A stretch of 7,329 nucleotides of DNA from CAZEYT01 sp964516295 (GTDB lineage: Bacteria > Verrucomicrobiota > Verrucomicrobiia > Chthoniobacterales > Terrimicrobiaceae). The notes under the pieces were generated by a model. That model was not told the DNA's origin. It ran no database searches and worked only from the letters and a program-made list of their open reading frames with translations. Made by a program: the position numbers and the translations under genes. The stretch is taken from positions 1-7,329 of the forward strand of contig CAZEYT010000109.1 in assembly GCA_964516295.1 (NCBI GenBank), given 5' to 3'. The stretch's first letter is position 1, and the number at the start of each line of letters is the position of its first letter. Positions 1 through 6,387 of this stretch are shown piece after piece.

Positions 1-1155
1 CCAGACCCAGAGCAAGTGGGTGCGGAAGTATTTGAACCAGAAAAACTGCGGCGCGCTGACGTTGCAGAACATCATGGCCCAATAGGCCCACCAGTAGGGA
101 CCGAAGGCGCGATACCAGAAGGCCGCCCGCTCGTAGGGATTCGCTCCATACCAAGCAATGAAGAGCTCCATGAGGTAGGCGTAGCCGACGATGGAACCCG
201 TCAGCAGGATGATTTTGCACATCTTGTCGACGTGCGAGATCGTCACAAGGTCATGCAGCGGCTTGTAAATCGCGGCCGCCGGGATCATGATCGTGAGCAC
301 CATCGCGAAGCCGCCAAAAATCGCTCCCGCCACGAAGTAAGGTGGGAAAATCGTGGTGTGCCAACCGGGAATCACCGAGGTTGCGAAGTCGAAGGAAACG
401 ACTGAGTGCACCGAAAGAACGAGCGGAGTCGAGAGACCGGCGAGGAGAAGGTAGGCCATCTCATAGTGCCGCCACTGGCGGTTGCCACCGCGCCAACCGA
501 GAGCGAGGATCCCGTAGAAAAACTTGCGAATTTTCGACGTGCACCGGTCGCGAATCGTCGCGAGATCGGGAATGAGTCCGGTGTACCAGAACAGGACCGA
601 CACGGTGAAGTAGGTCGATACCGCAAAGACGTCCCACAAGAGCGGGCTGCGGAAGTTTTGCCAGATGGCATTCGAGTTCGGTACGGGAGCCAGGAACCAC
701 GCCATCCACACACGGCCTACGTGGAGGGCCGGATAGATACCGGCGCAAACCACCGCAAAGAGGGTCATCGCTTCGGCGGCCCGGTTGATCGACGTGCGCC
801 ACTTTTGGCGGGTGAGGAAAAGAATCGCCGAGATCAACGTGCCGGCATGGCCGATGCCGATCCAGAACACGAAATTGGTAATATCCCACGCCCAGCCGAC
901 CGGATGGTTGTTTCCCCAGACACCGACGCCGGTGGCGATGAGGTAGGCCAGCATCGCGAAGCAAAGGAGCGTGAGGGGCACGGTGACACCCATCGCGGCA
1001 TACCACCAAAACGGGGTTTTGCTCTCGACGATCGAGCTGATGTAGCTGCTGATCCAGCCCATCGTGCGCTGGTTGAGCACGAGGGGCGGGCGGACGATCT
1101 GCTTCTCTTCTTCAGAGAGCTCTCGTTGATCGGCAGTGGCGGTCGCTTCGGACAT
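1..1155 (-). CDS. actC: Alternative complex III subunit ActC, NrfD/PsrC-family quinol-oxidising membrane protein (C-terminus beyond window edge)
   Basis: ActC is the large integral membrane subunit of alternative complex III. It binds quinol and passes electrons to the Fe-S clusters of ActB. Translation from the ATG at 1155-1153 stays open to base 1, giving 385 residues with no stop, so the gene is partial. About eight hydrophobic helices are visible (roughly residues 51-74, 93-114, 130-156, 175-196, 232-255, 271-296, 315-336 and 353-374). NrfD-family landmarks are present: DITNFVFWIGIGHAGT (91-106, with His103), the Trp-rich stretch near GRVWMAWF (147-154), and SPLLWDVFAVSTYF (170-183) followed by Asp197. 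The soluble N-terminus (1-48) has the charged segment and RPPLV motif usual for ActC. The start lies 23 nt after the actB stop on the same strand, consistent with one operon, but I see no strong Shine-Dalgarno in that gap. PsrC or other NrfD paralogues are less likely given the actA-actB neighbours. Confidence 0.95.
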   Translation of the reverse strand, partial: MSEATATADQRELSEEEKQIVRPPLVLNQRTMGWISSYISSIVESKTPFWWYAAMGVTVPLTLLCFAMLAYLIATGVGVWGNNHPVGWAWDITNFVFWIGIGHAGTLISAILFLTRQKWRTSINRAAEAMTLFAVVCAGIYPALHVGRVWMAWFLAPVPNSNAIWQNFRSPLLWDVFAVSTYFTVSVLFWYTGLIPDLATIRDRCTSKIRKFFYGILALGWRGGNRQWRHYEMAYLLLAGLSTPLVLSVHSVVSFDFATSVIPGWHTTIFPPYFVAGAIFGGFAMVLTIMIPAAAIYKPLHDLVTISHVDKMCKIILLTGSIVGYAYLMELFIAWYGANPYERAAFWYRAFGPYWWAYWAMMFCNVSAPQFFWFKYFRTHLLWVW

Positions 1156-1178
1156 GGTTCAGAAAATCTCGGGTAATC

Positions 1179-4100
1179 TCAATGGTGGGCCCCGCCTGCG
1201 GGTGCCGGGGAATGATCCGCCGCGGAGCCATGGGCGTCGCTCTTGTGGGCATCTCCATGACCAGCCCCATGATCACCATGGGCGGCATGGTGTGGAGCCC
1301 CATTTGCCATCCCAACGAGCTCGGCTCCGGGCATTTTTGGATTGGGGTTCTTGATGCGCGCCAGGTAGGTGATACGGGGATTTGCGTTCAGATACTTGAA
1401 CATCACATAGCCGCGATCCGCTTGACGCAGGCGCGACACGCGGCTCTCCGGGTCTGCCACATCGCCAAAGACAATCGAGTCATTCGGGCAGGCCTGCTGG
1501 CAGGCGACCTTGAACGGGCTGATCGGCGTTTCGCTGGCCGGGGAGGGACCGGCCTCAACCAAGCGGGCGATCTTGGCTTCTTCGATGCGCTGGATGCAGA
1601 ATGTGCACTTCTCCATGACGCCGCGCATGCGGACGGTCACGTTCGGGTTTTTGACCATCTTGAGGCTGTCGGCCATGCCTTTTTTGGCGAGCGGACCCCA
1701 GTAAAGTTTGTCAATCGGCCGCTGGTTGTAATCGAAATAGTTGAACCGGCGCACTTTCCAAGGGCAGTTATTCGCGCAGTACCGCGTGCCAATGCATCGG
1801 TTGTAGGCCATGAGGTTCAGCCCGTCCTCGCTGTGGACGGTCGCGTTGACCGGGCAGACTGTTTCGCAGGGCGCATTTTCGCAATGCTGACAAAGCATGG
1901 CTTGCGCGAGCATCTCGGGATCCCCGGCTTCGCCGGCGAAATAACGATCGAGACGGATCCAAGCCATGTCGCGATTTTTGCGGACCTGATCTTTGCCGAC
2001 GACCGGCACATTGTTCTCCGCCTGGCAGGCAACCACACAGGCGTTGCATCCCGTGCAGGTGTTGAGATCGATGGTCATGCCCCACTGCTCTTTCGACGTC
2101 AGCTCGGGGTGAGTGTAGAGCGAAATGTTCGGCGGAATGTGGCTGTCCATCCCCATCGTCTGTGCAAAAGTCGGGTCCGACTCGTAACGATTCAGAGTTC
2201 CCTCGCGCACGAGGTCGCGGCCTTCCATGCTGCGGTGTTCCTGGGTCTGCGCGAGCGGATAGGTTTTTCCGGTGCGTTTGATGGTAACGCCTTCCGTGGC
2301 CCGCATGGCCCCGCTCCGGCGGAGCGGATAGGCGTCGAAGCCGACATTTTGCATCAGCGCGGAAACGTCTTTTCGGCCGTAGCCGAGGGCAATTGAGAGC
2401 GAGTTGTCGGCGTGGCCCGGGGCAACGATGGCAGCGGCCTCGATGGTTTTGGTTCCGTCGCTAAGCTCGACGATGTCGCCAACGAGATCGTAGTTGATTT
2501 CGTTGCCCATTTTCTCGGCGATTTTTTCAAAGGCACCGAAATTGTTGGCCTTGATACCCAGCTCCCGAGCCGTGGCGGGGCTGATGAGAACGGCATTGTC
2601 CCACGTGAGCTTGGTAATGAAATCGGGCGTTTCCAAGAGCCACGAGTTGTTGGCGTAGCGGCCATCATCCACACTCGAGCTCTGAAGGAAAACCAGCTCG
2701 AGCCCCTCGGAGACCGGTTTGGCCTTGGAAGCAAGCGCGGCCGCGGCACTGGTCGCGAACGAAAGGGCCGCCTGTGGGAACTGCGAACCGGGCAGGAAGC
2801 CAACGCGCAGGAAGCTGTTCCAGAGCAAATCCATGCCCCCGGCCTGCTCGACGGATTCACCCGGAGCGGCGGCTTCGAACGTGGCTCGGACGAGTTCCGG
2901 CCCTTCCGTTGCAGCGCTTCCCAGAAGCTTGGTGAGAATGTCGAGTTCCGAAATGCCGCCCCAGAGCGGGAGAATCATCGGCTGGACCGAGGTGTAAGTG
3001 CCATCGGCTGTGCGCGTGTCGCCCCACGATTCCAGATAATGCGCGGCGGGAACATGCCAGCGGGCAAGACGCGAAGTCTCGTCCTCGAAAAGTCCGAGCC
3101 GGACAACATTCGCCACTGTCGACAAAAGTGCCGGGAACCCGAGATCTGCCGGGGCATTGTAAACCGGGTTGCCACCGAGAATGAACAGCGTTTCCACGGT
3201 GCCAGACGTGATGGCGGCGGCGAGATCGGAAATGGAAGCCACCGGCGGAGCATCGGTTTGCAGACCCGCCAACGTGGTTCCGAAATTGCCAAGGGCCTTG
3301 TTGATGGCGAGCGTGAGCGCCTGCAGCGGAGCGGGTGACTGGCCGCCAGTGAGAACGAGGGAGCGGCCCGGGTTGGCGACGAGATCCTTGGCGCATTCTG
3401 TGACCCACGCTTCGTCGATCTTTGCCGGCGAGGCGGGATAGGCTCCGACAACGGCTGCCAGGTCTCCATCGCTCGTCAGCGTGGCGATGGCTGCTCCGAG
3501 GCGTCGCGCAAACTCGCTCATCTCCGTCGCTTTGCAGCGAAGGCGGTGATCGGCCATGCCACCGGTGACGGTGTAATGGTTCTCCACCACGTAAAGGCGG
3601 TTCATGGGAGCGCCCTTTTGGTCCGGATTCCGCCGCGCGCTGAATCCAGCCGCGTATCCGAGGCCCACTTCCGAGGGATTCAAAAAATCGCTGTCCAGCG
3701 CGAGAATGACATCCGCTCGGTCAAACTTCGGCAATACCCGGACGCCCTCGCCAAGAATTTGGTTTTGGGCCAGAACGGCTTCGGTGTCTCCCAGCGGCTC
3801 GTATTCCGCCCAGAGAAGACCGGGGAAATTTCGCTCCAACTCGGAGCGAAGACGGTCGCGGGTCGGGGAATTTTTACGCTCCACCAAGAAAGCCACCTTG
3901 CGGCCACCGGAACGGCCGATTTCCTGCAAAAAGGCATCGAACGCCGCCGCATCCGACGGTTTTCCGTTCTCCAAAATTGCCTTCGACCGGTGCGGGTCGT
4001 AGAGGTCCAGAACCGAAGCTTGCGCGAACGCATCGGTGCCGCCGTTGCTGAACGGATGCAAAGGATTCCCCTCGAGCTTGGTCGGACGTCCGTCGCTGGT

Positions 4101-4439
4101 CGTCGCCACGAGCGGAACCGCCCCGTAGCGCGCAGGCATGGCCGTGGCGTAGTAGAGAAACTTTCCGGGGATCGTCCACTCGACACCCTTCGTAAACGGC
4201 ACAAGGTGCGCCTCCGGACGACGGCAACCGCCGAGTCCGACGCCAGCGAGAGCGATGGATGCTCCCATGAGCTTCATGAAATCGCGCTTCGAGAGGCCGC
4301 TGTCCTGATAAACATCCGCACCGCGCGGAAATTCCTGCTGGAGGTGCTTTTCAAATTCGGGATCGTTTTCGAGTTCCCGGAGACTGCGCCAGATGCGGGG
4401 GCGTTCCTCCCGCGGCGGATGGTTCACAATTCTCTTCAT
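1179..4439 (-). CDS. actB: Alternative complex III subunit ActB, fused molybdopterin-oxidoreductase-like and four-cluster Fe-S protein with Tat leader
   Basis: ActB is the large periplasmic subunit of ACIII and carries the Fe-S electron wire between ActC and ActA. It has 1086 residues. The start at 4439 is chosen because GGAGGG lies 8 nt upstream and the ATG overlaps the actA stop; a start 14 codons further upstream would lie inside actA. Residues 1-75 form an extended Tat leader with SKRDFMKLMGAS (50-61), where Lys replaces the first Arg, ending in LGGC (69-72), which resembles a lipobox. Residues ~76-740 are the molybdopterin-oxidoreductase-like part, which binds no Mo cofactor in characterised ACIII. 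Residues ~785-1040 hold the cluster motifs: C795/798/801/805, C850/853/858/862, C882/888/892 (Thr885 at the usual fourth Cys position) and C945/948/980/984. Three [4Fe-4S] and one [3Fe-4S] are known for the family and fit this pattern. The C-terminal 43 residues contain ten His. In some lineages this protein is split in two; here it is fused. Confidence 0.96.
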   Translation of the reverse strand: MKRIVNHPPREERPRIWRSLRELENDPEFEKHLQQEFPRGADVYQDSGLSKRDFMKLMGASIALAGVGLGGCRRPEAHLVPFTKGVEWTIPGKFLYYATAMPARYGAVPLVATTSDGRPTKLEGNPLHPFSNGGTDAFAQASVLDLYDPHRSKAILENGKPSDAAAFDAFLQEIGRSGGRKVAFLVERKNSPTRDRLRSELERNFPGLLWAEYEPLGDTEAVLAQNQILGEGVRVLPKFDRADVILALDSDFLNPSEVGLGYAAGFSARRNPDQKGAPMNRLYVVENHYTVTGGMADHRLRCKATEMSEFARRLGAAIATLTSDGDLAAVVGAYPASPAKIDEAWVTECAKDLVANPGRSLVLTGGQSPAPLQALTLAINKALGNFGTTLAGLQTDAPPVASISDLAAAITSGTVETLFILGGNPVYNAPADLGFPALLSTVANVVRLGLFEDETSRLARWHVPAAHYLESWGDTRTADGTYTSVQPMILPLWGGISELDILTKLLGSAATEGPELVRATFEAAAPGESVEQAGGMDLLWNSFLRVGFLPGSQFPQAALSFATSAAAALASKAKPVSEGLELVFLQSSSVDDGRYANNSWLLETPDFITKLTWDNAVLISPATARELGIKANNFGAFEKIAEKMGNEINYDLVGDIVELSDGTKTIEAAAIVAPGHADNSLSIALGYGRKDVSALMQNVGFDAYPLRRSGAMRATEGVTIKRTGKTYPLAQTQEHRSMEGRDLVREGTLNRYESDPTFAQTMGMDSHIPPNISLYTHPELTSKEQWGMTIDLNTCTGCNACVVACQAENNVPVVGKDQVRKNRDMAWIRLDRYFAGEAGDPEMLAQAMLCQHCENAPCETVCPVNATVHSEDGLNLMAYNRCIGTRYCANNCPWKVRRFNYFDYNQRPIDKLYWGPLAKKGMADSLKMVKNPNVTVRMRGVMEKCTFCIQRIEEAKIARLVEAGPSPASETPISPFKVACQQACPNDSIVFGDVADPESRVSRLRQADRGYVMFKYLNANPRITYLARIKNPNPKMPGAELVGMANGAPHHAAHGDHGAGHGDAHKSDAHGSAADHSPAPAGGAHH

Positions 4440-5089
4440 CGGTGGCACCCTCCGCACGTCACAGGCGGGTTCACTTCCCACTCTTCCTTGAATTTCATTC
4501 CGATTTCCCGCTGCGACTCCCGGTCGGCAACTTTGTAATTCATGTTGTAGATCTCCGAGGGCGGACGGAGGTAGTTTTCCGGCGCACGGTGGCAGTCAAG
4601 GCACCAAGCCATGCTCTGGGGCTCGTGCTGATAGACGACCTTCATCTCATTCACCGCGCCATGACAGCTGTAGCAACTGACACCACGATTTACGTGAACC
4701 GCGTGATTGAAATAAGTGTAATCCGGCACCTTGTGAATCCGCACCCACTCGACCGGCTTTCCGGTTTTCCAGCTCTCGCGGACGAGTTCGAGCTTCGGAC
4801 TGTTCGCTTGGATCTGCGTGTGGCAGGCCATGCAAGTTTGGGTGGAAGGAATATTAGAGTGCGAGGCAACTTCCACGAAACTGTGGCAATACCGGCAATC
4901 CATTCCGAGCTGCTCCACGTGGATGACGTGCGAAAATGGCACCGGTTGCGTCGGCATATACCCGACCCGGGTGTATTTCGGCGTGAAGTAGTAGGTAATA
5001 CCAATGACCACCGTCGCCCCGATGACGCCCAAACAGATAACCACCTTAAGAGGCAGCCAGTTGGACCACTTTGGAAAGAAATTTGCCAT
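4436..5089 (-). CDS. actA: Alternative complex III subunit ActA, membrane-anchored pentahaem cytochrome c
   Basis: ActA is the multihaem cytochrome c subunit of ACIII. It takes electrons from the ActB clusters and hands them towards a cytochrome c or terminal oxidase on the periplasmic side. The 217-residue protein has five CxxCH haem motifs: CRYCH (65-69), CMACH (86-90), CYSCH (139-143), CLDCH (163-167) and CGGCH (212-216), the last ending one residue before the C-terminus. Scattered His residues (54, 57, 77, 119, 129, 132, 155) are candidate axial ligands. One hydrophobic helix at about 14-35 is flanked by Lys15 and Lys38 and probably acts as an uncleaved anchor. Length and haem count match the family. 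It is the first gene of the minus-strand operon, and its TGA overlaps the actB ATG. No clear Shine-Dalgarno precedes the start, and an inverted repeat lies 20-44 nt upstream. Family and role are secure; individual haem ligands are inferred. Confidence 0.96.
   Translation of the reverse strand: MANFFPKWSNWLPLKVVICLGVIGATVVIGITYYFTPKYTRVGYMPTQPVPFSHVIHVEQLGMDCRYCHSFVEVASHSNIPSTQTCMACHTQIQANSPKLELVRESWKTGKPVEWVRIHKVPDYTYFNHAVHVNRGVSCYSCHGAVNEMKVVYQHEPQSMAWCLDCHRAPENYLRPPSEIYNMNYKVADRESQREIGMKFKEEWEVNPPVTCGGCHR
4448..4453 (-). promoter_or_regulatory. Strong Shine-Dalgarno for actB, inside the 3' end of actA
   Basis: On the minus strand GGAGGG is followed by an 8-nt spacer and then the ATG at 4439-4437. 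It lies within the last codons of actA, and the actA stop overlaps the actB start as ATGA. This fixes the actB start and suggests translational coupling of the two subunits. Confidence 0.85.
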
Positions 5090-5281
5090 GTTCTAGTCGA
5101 GAAAATCCGGTTGCATTCTGTCAGGGTGCAACCAAGGGACTTCTACGATCCGAACTCCAGGCGGGGCATCCGATACTTCGGGCAGGTATGACGCAGAGCA
5201 AAAAGTAAACATGGAGTGGCAGCCCGAAAAAGGTGCAAAATCCGGGTCGCCAATGTCAACAGATTCGACAAAATTTCTTCA
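5090..5281. promoter_or_regulatory. Divergent intergenic region between actA and the DUF192 gene
   Basis: These 192 bp separate two oppositely oriented genes and so should contain promoters in both directions. On the minus strand TTGACA (5259-5254) is an exact -35 match, but no good -10 box lies at the right distance, so I do not assign a promoter box. The only clear internal structure is the inverted repeat at 5109-5133. An in-frame ATG at 5216 could extend the DUF192 gene into this region but is judged unlikely. Confidence 0.5.
5109..5133. repeat. Perfect 7-bp inverted repeat upstream of actA (possible operator or 5'-UTR hairpin)
   Basis: GGTTGCA (5109-5115) and its exact complement TGCAACC (5127-5133) flank an 11-bp spacer; pairing does not extend beyond seven base pairs. 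The element ends 20 nt before the actA start, in the divergent intergenic region. It could bind a dimeric regulator or fold in the actA leader. No known operator consensus was recognised, so a role is inferred only from position and symmetry. Confidence 0.45.
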
Positions 5282-5743
5282 ATGAACGTGCAAACCCTTG
5301 CCCTCGTGGTGCTTTTAACGGCGACCCCGCTCTTTGGACAGTCCGCCGCCCAGCCAGTTTTGCCCACCGTTTCACTGAAAATCGGTTCCCACACGGTCAC
5401 CGCGGAGGTCGCCGACGACGATGGAGAGCGCTCTTCGGGACTCATGTTTCGCGAATCACTGCCGGCGGATCACGGCATGTTGTTCATCATGCCGAGCATC
5501 GGACCCGCTGCTTTTTGGATGAAAAACACCTCTTTGCCGTTGACGATTGCCTTTATTGAAGCCGACGGAACCATCGCGGAGATTCATGACTTGGAGCCGC
5601 TCAACGAACGTCCGGTCCCCAGTCGCACGCGACGAATCGCGTATGCTCTGGAAATGAATCGCGGGTGGTTTACCAAGAACAACGTTTGGCCGGGTGATCG
5701 AGTTCAAAATCTGCCGCCACATCCCTTGGCGCTCCCCCGCTGA
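5282..5743 (+). CDS. Exported DUF192 family protein
   Basis: This is a 153-residue protein of the DUF192 family (COG1430), whose biochemical function is not established. Residues 1-23 form a signal peptide (hydrophobic core about 5-18, likely cleavage near QSAAQ at 20-24), placing the protein in the periplasm or outside the cell. The DUF192 core runs from about 30 to 143, with GLMFRESLP (53-61), GMLFIMP (65-71), FWMKNTSLPL (78-87) and a terminal WPGDRV (136-141). The Phe-Trp-Met-Lys-Asn block is the most diagnostic. The start at 5282 is chosen because the signal peptide begins exactly there; the in-frame ATG at 5216 would put 22 basic, non-conserved residues ahead of it. No good Shine-Dalgarno precedes either start. 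It is divergent from actA and 64 nt upstream of the 3D gene on the same strand. The link to respiration, if any, is unknown. Confidence 0.9.
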   Translation: MNVQTLALVVLLTATPLFGQSAAQPVLPTVSLKIGSHTVTAEVADDDGERSSGLMFRESLPADHGMLFIMPSIGPAAFWMKNTSLPLTIAFIEADGTIAEIHDLEPLNERPVPSRTRRIAYALEMNRGWFTKNNVWPGDRVQNLPPHPLALPR

Positions 5744-5763
5744 ACCGGCCGGTCGTGCCGGTT
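5743..5763 (+). terminator. GC-rich hairpin after the DUF192 gene (weak terminator candidate)
   Basis: AACCGGC (5743-5749) pairs perfectly with GCCGGTT (5757-5763) around a 7-nt loop, beginning at the last base of the DUF192 stop codon. No T-tract follows, so it is not a classical intrinsic terminator. It may be an mRNA-stabilising or attenuating hairpin between two co-transcribed genes, or incidental in GC-rich sequence. Confidence 0.3.
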
Positions 5764-5807
5764 GGCCGGGTTGCACCGGGAACGAAGTTGGGTAGGTTTT
5801 GTGGCTC

Positions 5808-6296
5808 ATGAAGTTTTTTGCCCTCCTTGCCGCCCTGATTTTTTTTGCTGGTTCGTCCCGCCTGTTGACGGCCCCGACCGCGCCGGAACTTTATCAAAAG
5901 ATCGAGTCCGTCCGCACCACGGCCTACACCTTGGGAGCGACCTGCAATGGCGACTGGCCGGGCCGAAACGCCATTGGCACCCGGCTGAAGTCCGGAACCA
6001 TCCGGAGCGCGGCGGCGGACTGGTCCCACTACCCGGTGGGCACACGATTTCGGGTTGTGGAGACGGGCCAGGAATATATCATTGACGACTACGGCAGCGC
6101 CCTGATCGGCACCGGGACGATTGACCTCTTCAAGCCGACCACACGCGAGATGAACCGCTGGGGCGTACGGCGGGTGACGCTGGAGATTCTGGAGTGGGGC
6201 TCGCCGGAAAAAAGTCTCCGCATCCTCTCGAAGCGAACGGGACTCCGTCATATTCGCGAGATGGTCAACCGCCTCCGCCAACAAGACGCCGTTTGA
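5808..6296 (+). CDS. Small exported stand-alone 3D-domain protein
   Basis: This is a 162-residue protein with an N-terminal hydrophobic segment (3-15, then AGSS at 14-17), read as a signal peptide or anchor. A 3D domain follows: TTAYT (37-41), AIGTRLKSG (55-63), Asp71, VGTRFRV (77-83), IDDYGSALIGTGTIDLF (92-108) and a terminal WGVRRVTLEIL (118-128). Asp71, Asp93/94 and Asp106 are the aspartates for which the domain is named. The 3D fold is a double-psi beta-barrel related to the catalytic part of the lytic transglycosylase MltA and to Firmicute Rpf/YocH-type wall enzymes, so a peptidoglycan role is plausible but not shown. No LysM or SH3 wall-binding domain is present. The ATG at 5808 is preferred over an in-frame TTG at 5799; GGGTAGG at 5790-5796 is a modest Shine-Dalgarno. 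Runs of six and eight T lie in the first 40 nt. It probably follows the DUF192 gene in one transcript. Confidence 0.85.
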   Translation: MKFFALLAALIFFAGSSRLLTAPTAPELYQKIESVRTTAYTLGATCNGDWPGRNAIGTRLKSGTIRSAAADWSHYPVGTRFRVVETGQEYIIDDYGSALIGTGTIDLFKPTTREMNRWGVRRVTLEILEWGSPEKSLRILSKRTGLRHIREMVNRLRQQDAV

Positions 6297-6323
6297 GCTC
6301 TTGGTTTATCTCCGGCCGCCAAT

Positions 6324-6353
6324 CTCGTCATCGACGCGAGTTTGATTTGATTT
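6324..6353 (+). terminator. Weak stem-loop with T-rich tail after the 3D gene
   Basis: CGTC (6326-6329) can pair with GACG (6333-6336) around a 3-nt loop, extended by CT/AG across a CG bulge, and is followed by the T-rich TTTGATTTGATTT. It sits 28 nt after the 3D stop. The stem is short and the T-tract is interrupted, so termination here is possible but not convincing. Confidence 0.3.
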
Positions 6354-6375
6354 CGCCCGCTCGGGTGTCCATAAA
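6347..6375 (+). promoter_or_regulatory. Possible sigma-70-like promoter for the FG-GAP gene
   Basis: TTGATT (6347-6352) and CATAAA (6370-6375) are separated by 17 bp, each matching four of six consensus bases. The -10 box is only 12 nt from the ATG at 6388, implying a very short leader. That, and partial overlap with the terminator-like T-rich stretch, makes the call tentative. Confidence 0.25.
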
Positions 6376-6387
6376 TAGGGTTTAGTC

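Noticed and set aside
4440..4481. Upstream start for actB at 4481, adding 14 residues
   Set aside because: It lies inside actA, has no Shine-Dalgarno support and adds non-conserved residues; the start at 4439 has GGAGGG and the ATGA overlap.
1182..4538. Long plus-strand open frames antisense to actB (about 404, 308 and 330 codons), plus a 256-codon frame antisense to actC at 406-1176
   Set aside because: They lie opposite strongly recognised coding sequence and look like arbitrary Arg/Gly/His-rich translations without domains. Open antisense frames are expected in GC-biased codon usage.
5216..5281. Upstream in-frame ATG for the DUF192 protein
   Set aside because: It would place a 22-residue basic extension before a clean signal peptide that starts at 5282.
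5143..5445. Minus-strand 100-codon frame spanning the divergent intergenic region and the start of the DUF192 gene
   Set aside because: It has no recognisable domain, overlaps a supported gene in antisense and reads as Ser/Thr/Arg-rich noise.
5769..5777. Second copy of GGTTGCACC, shared with the minus strand at 5133-5125 in the actA inverted repeat
   Set aside because: A shared 9-mer is expected many times by chance in 7 kb, and here there is no inverted partner with similar spacing.
5799..5807. TTG start for the 3D gene
   Set aside because: The ATG three codons later starts the natural signal segment (MKFF) and has acceptable spacing to GGGTAGG.
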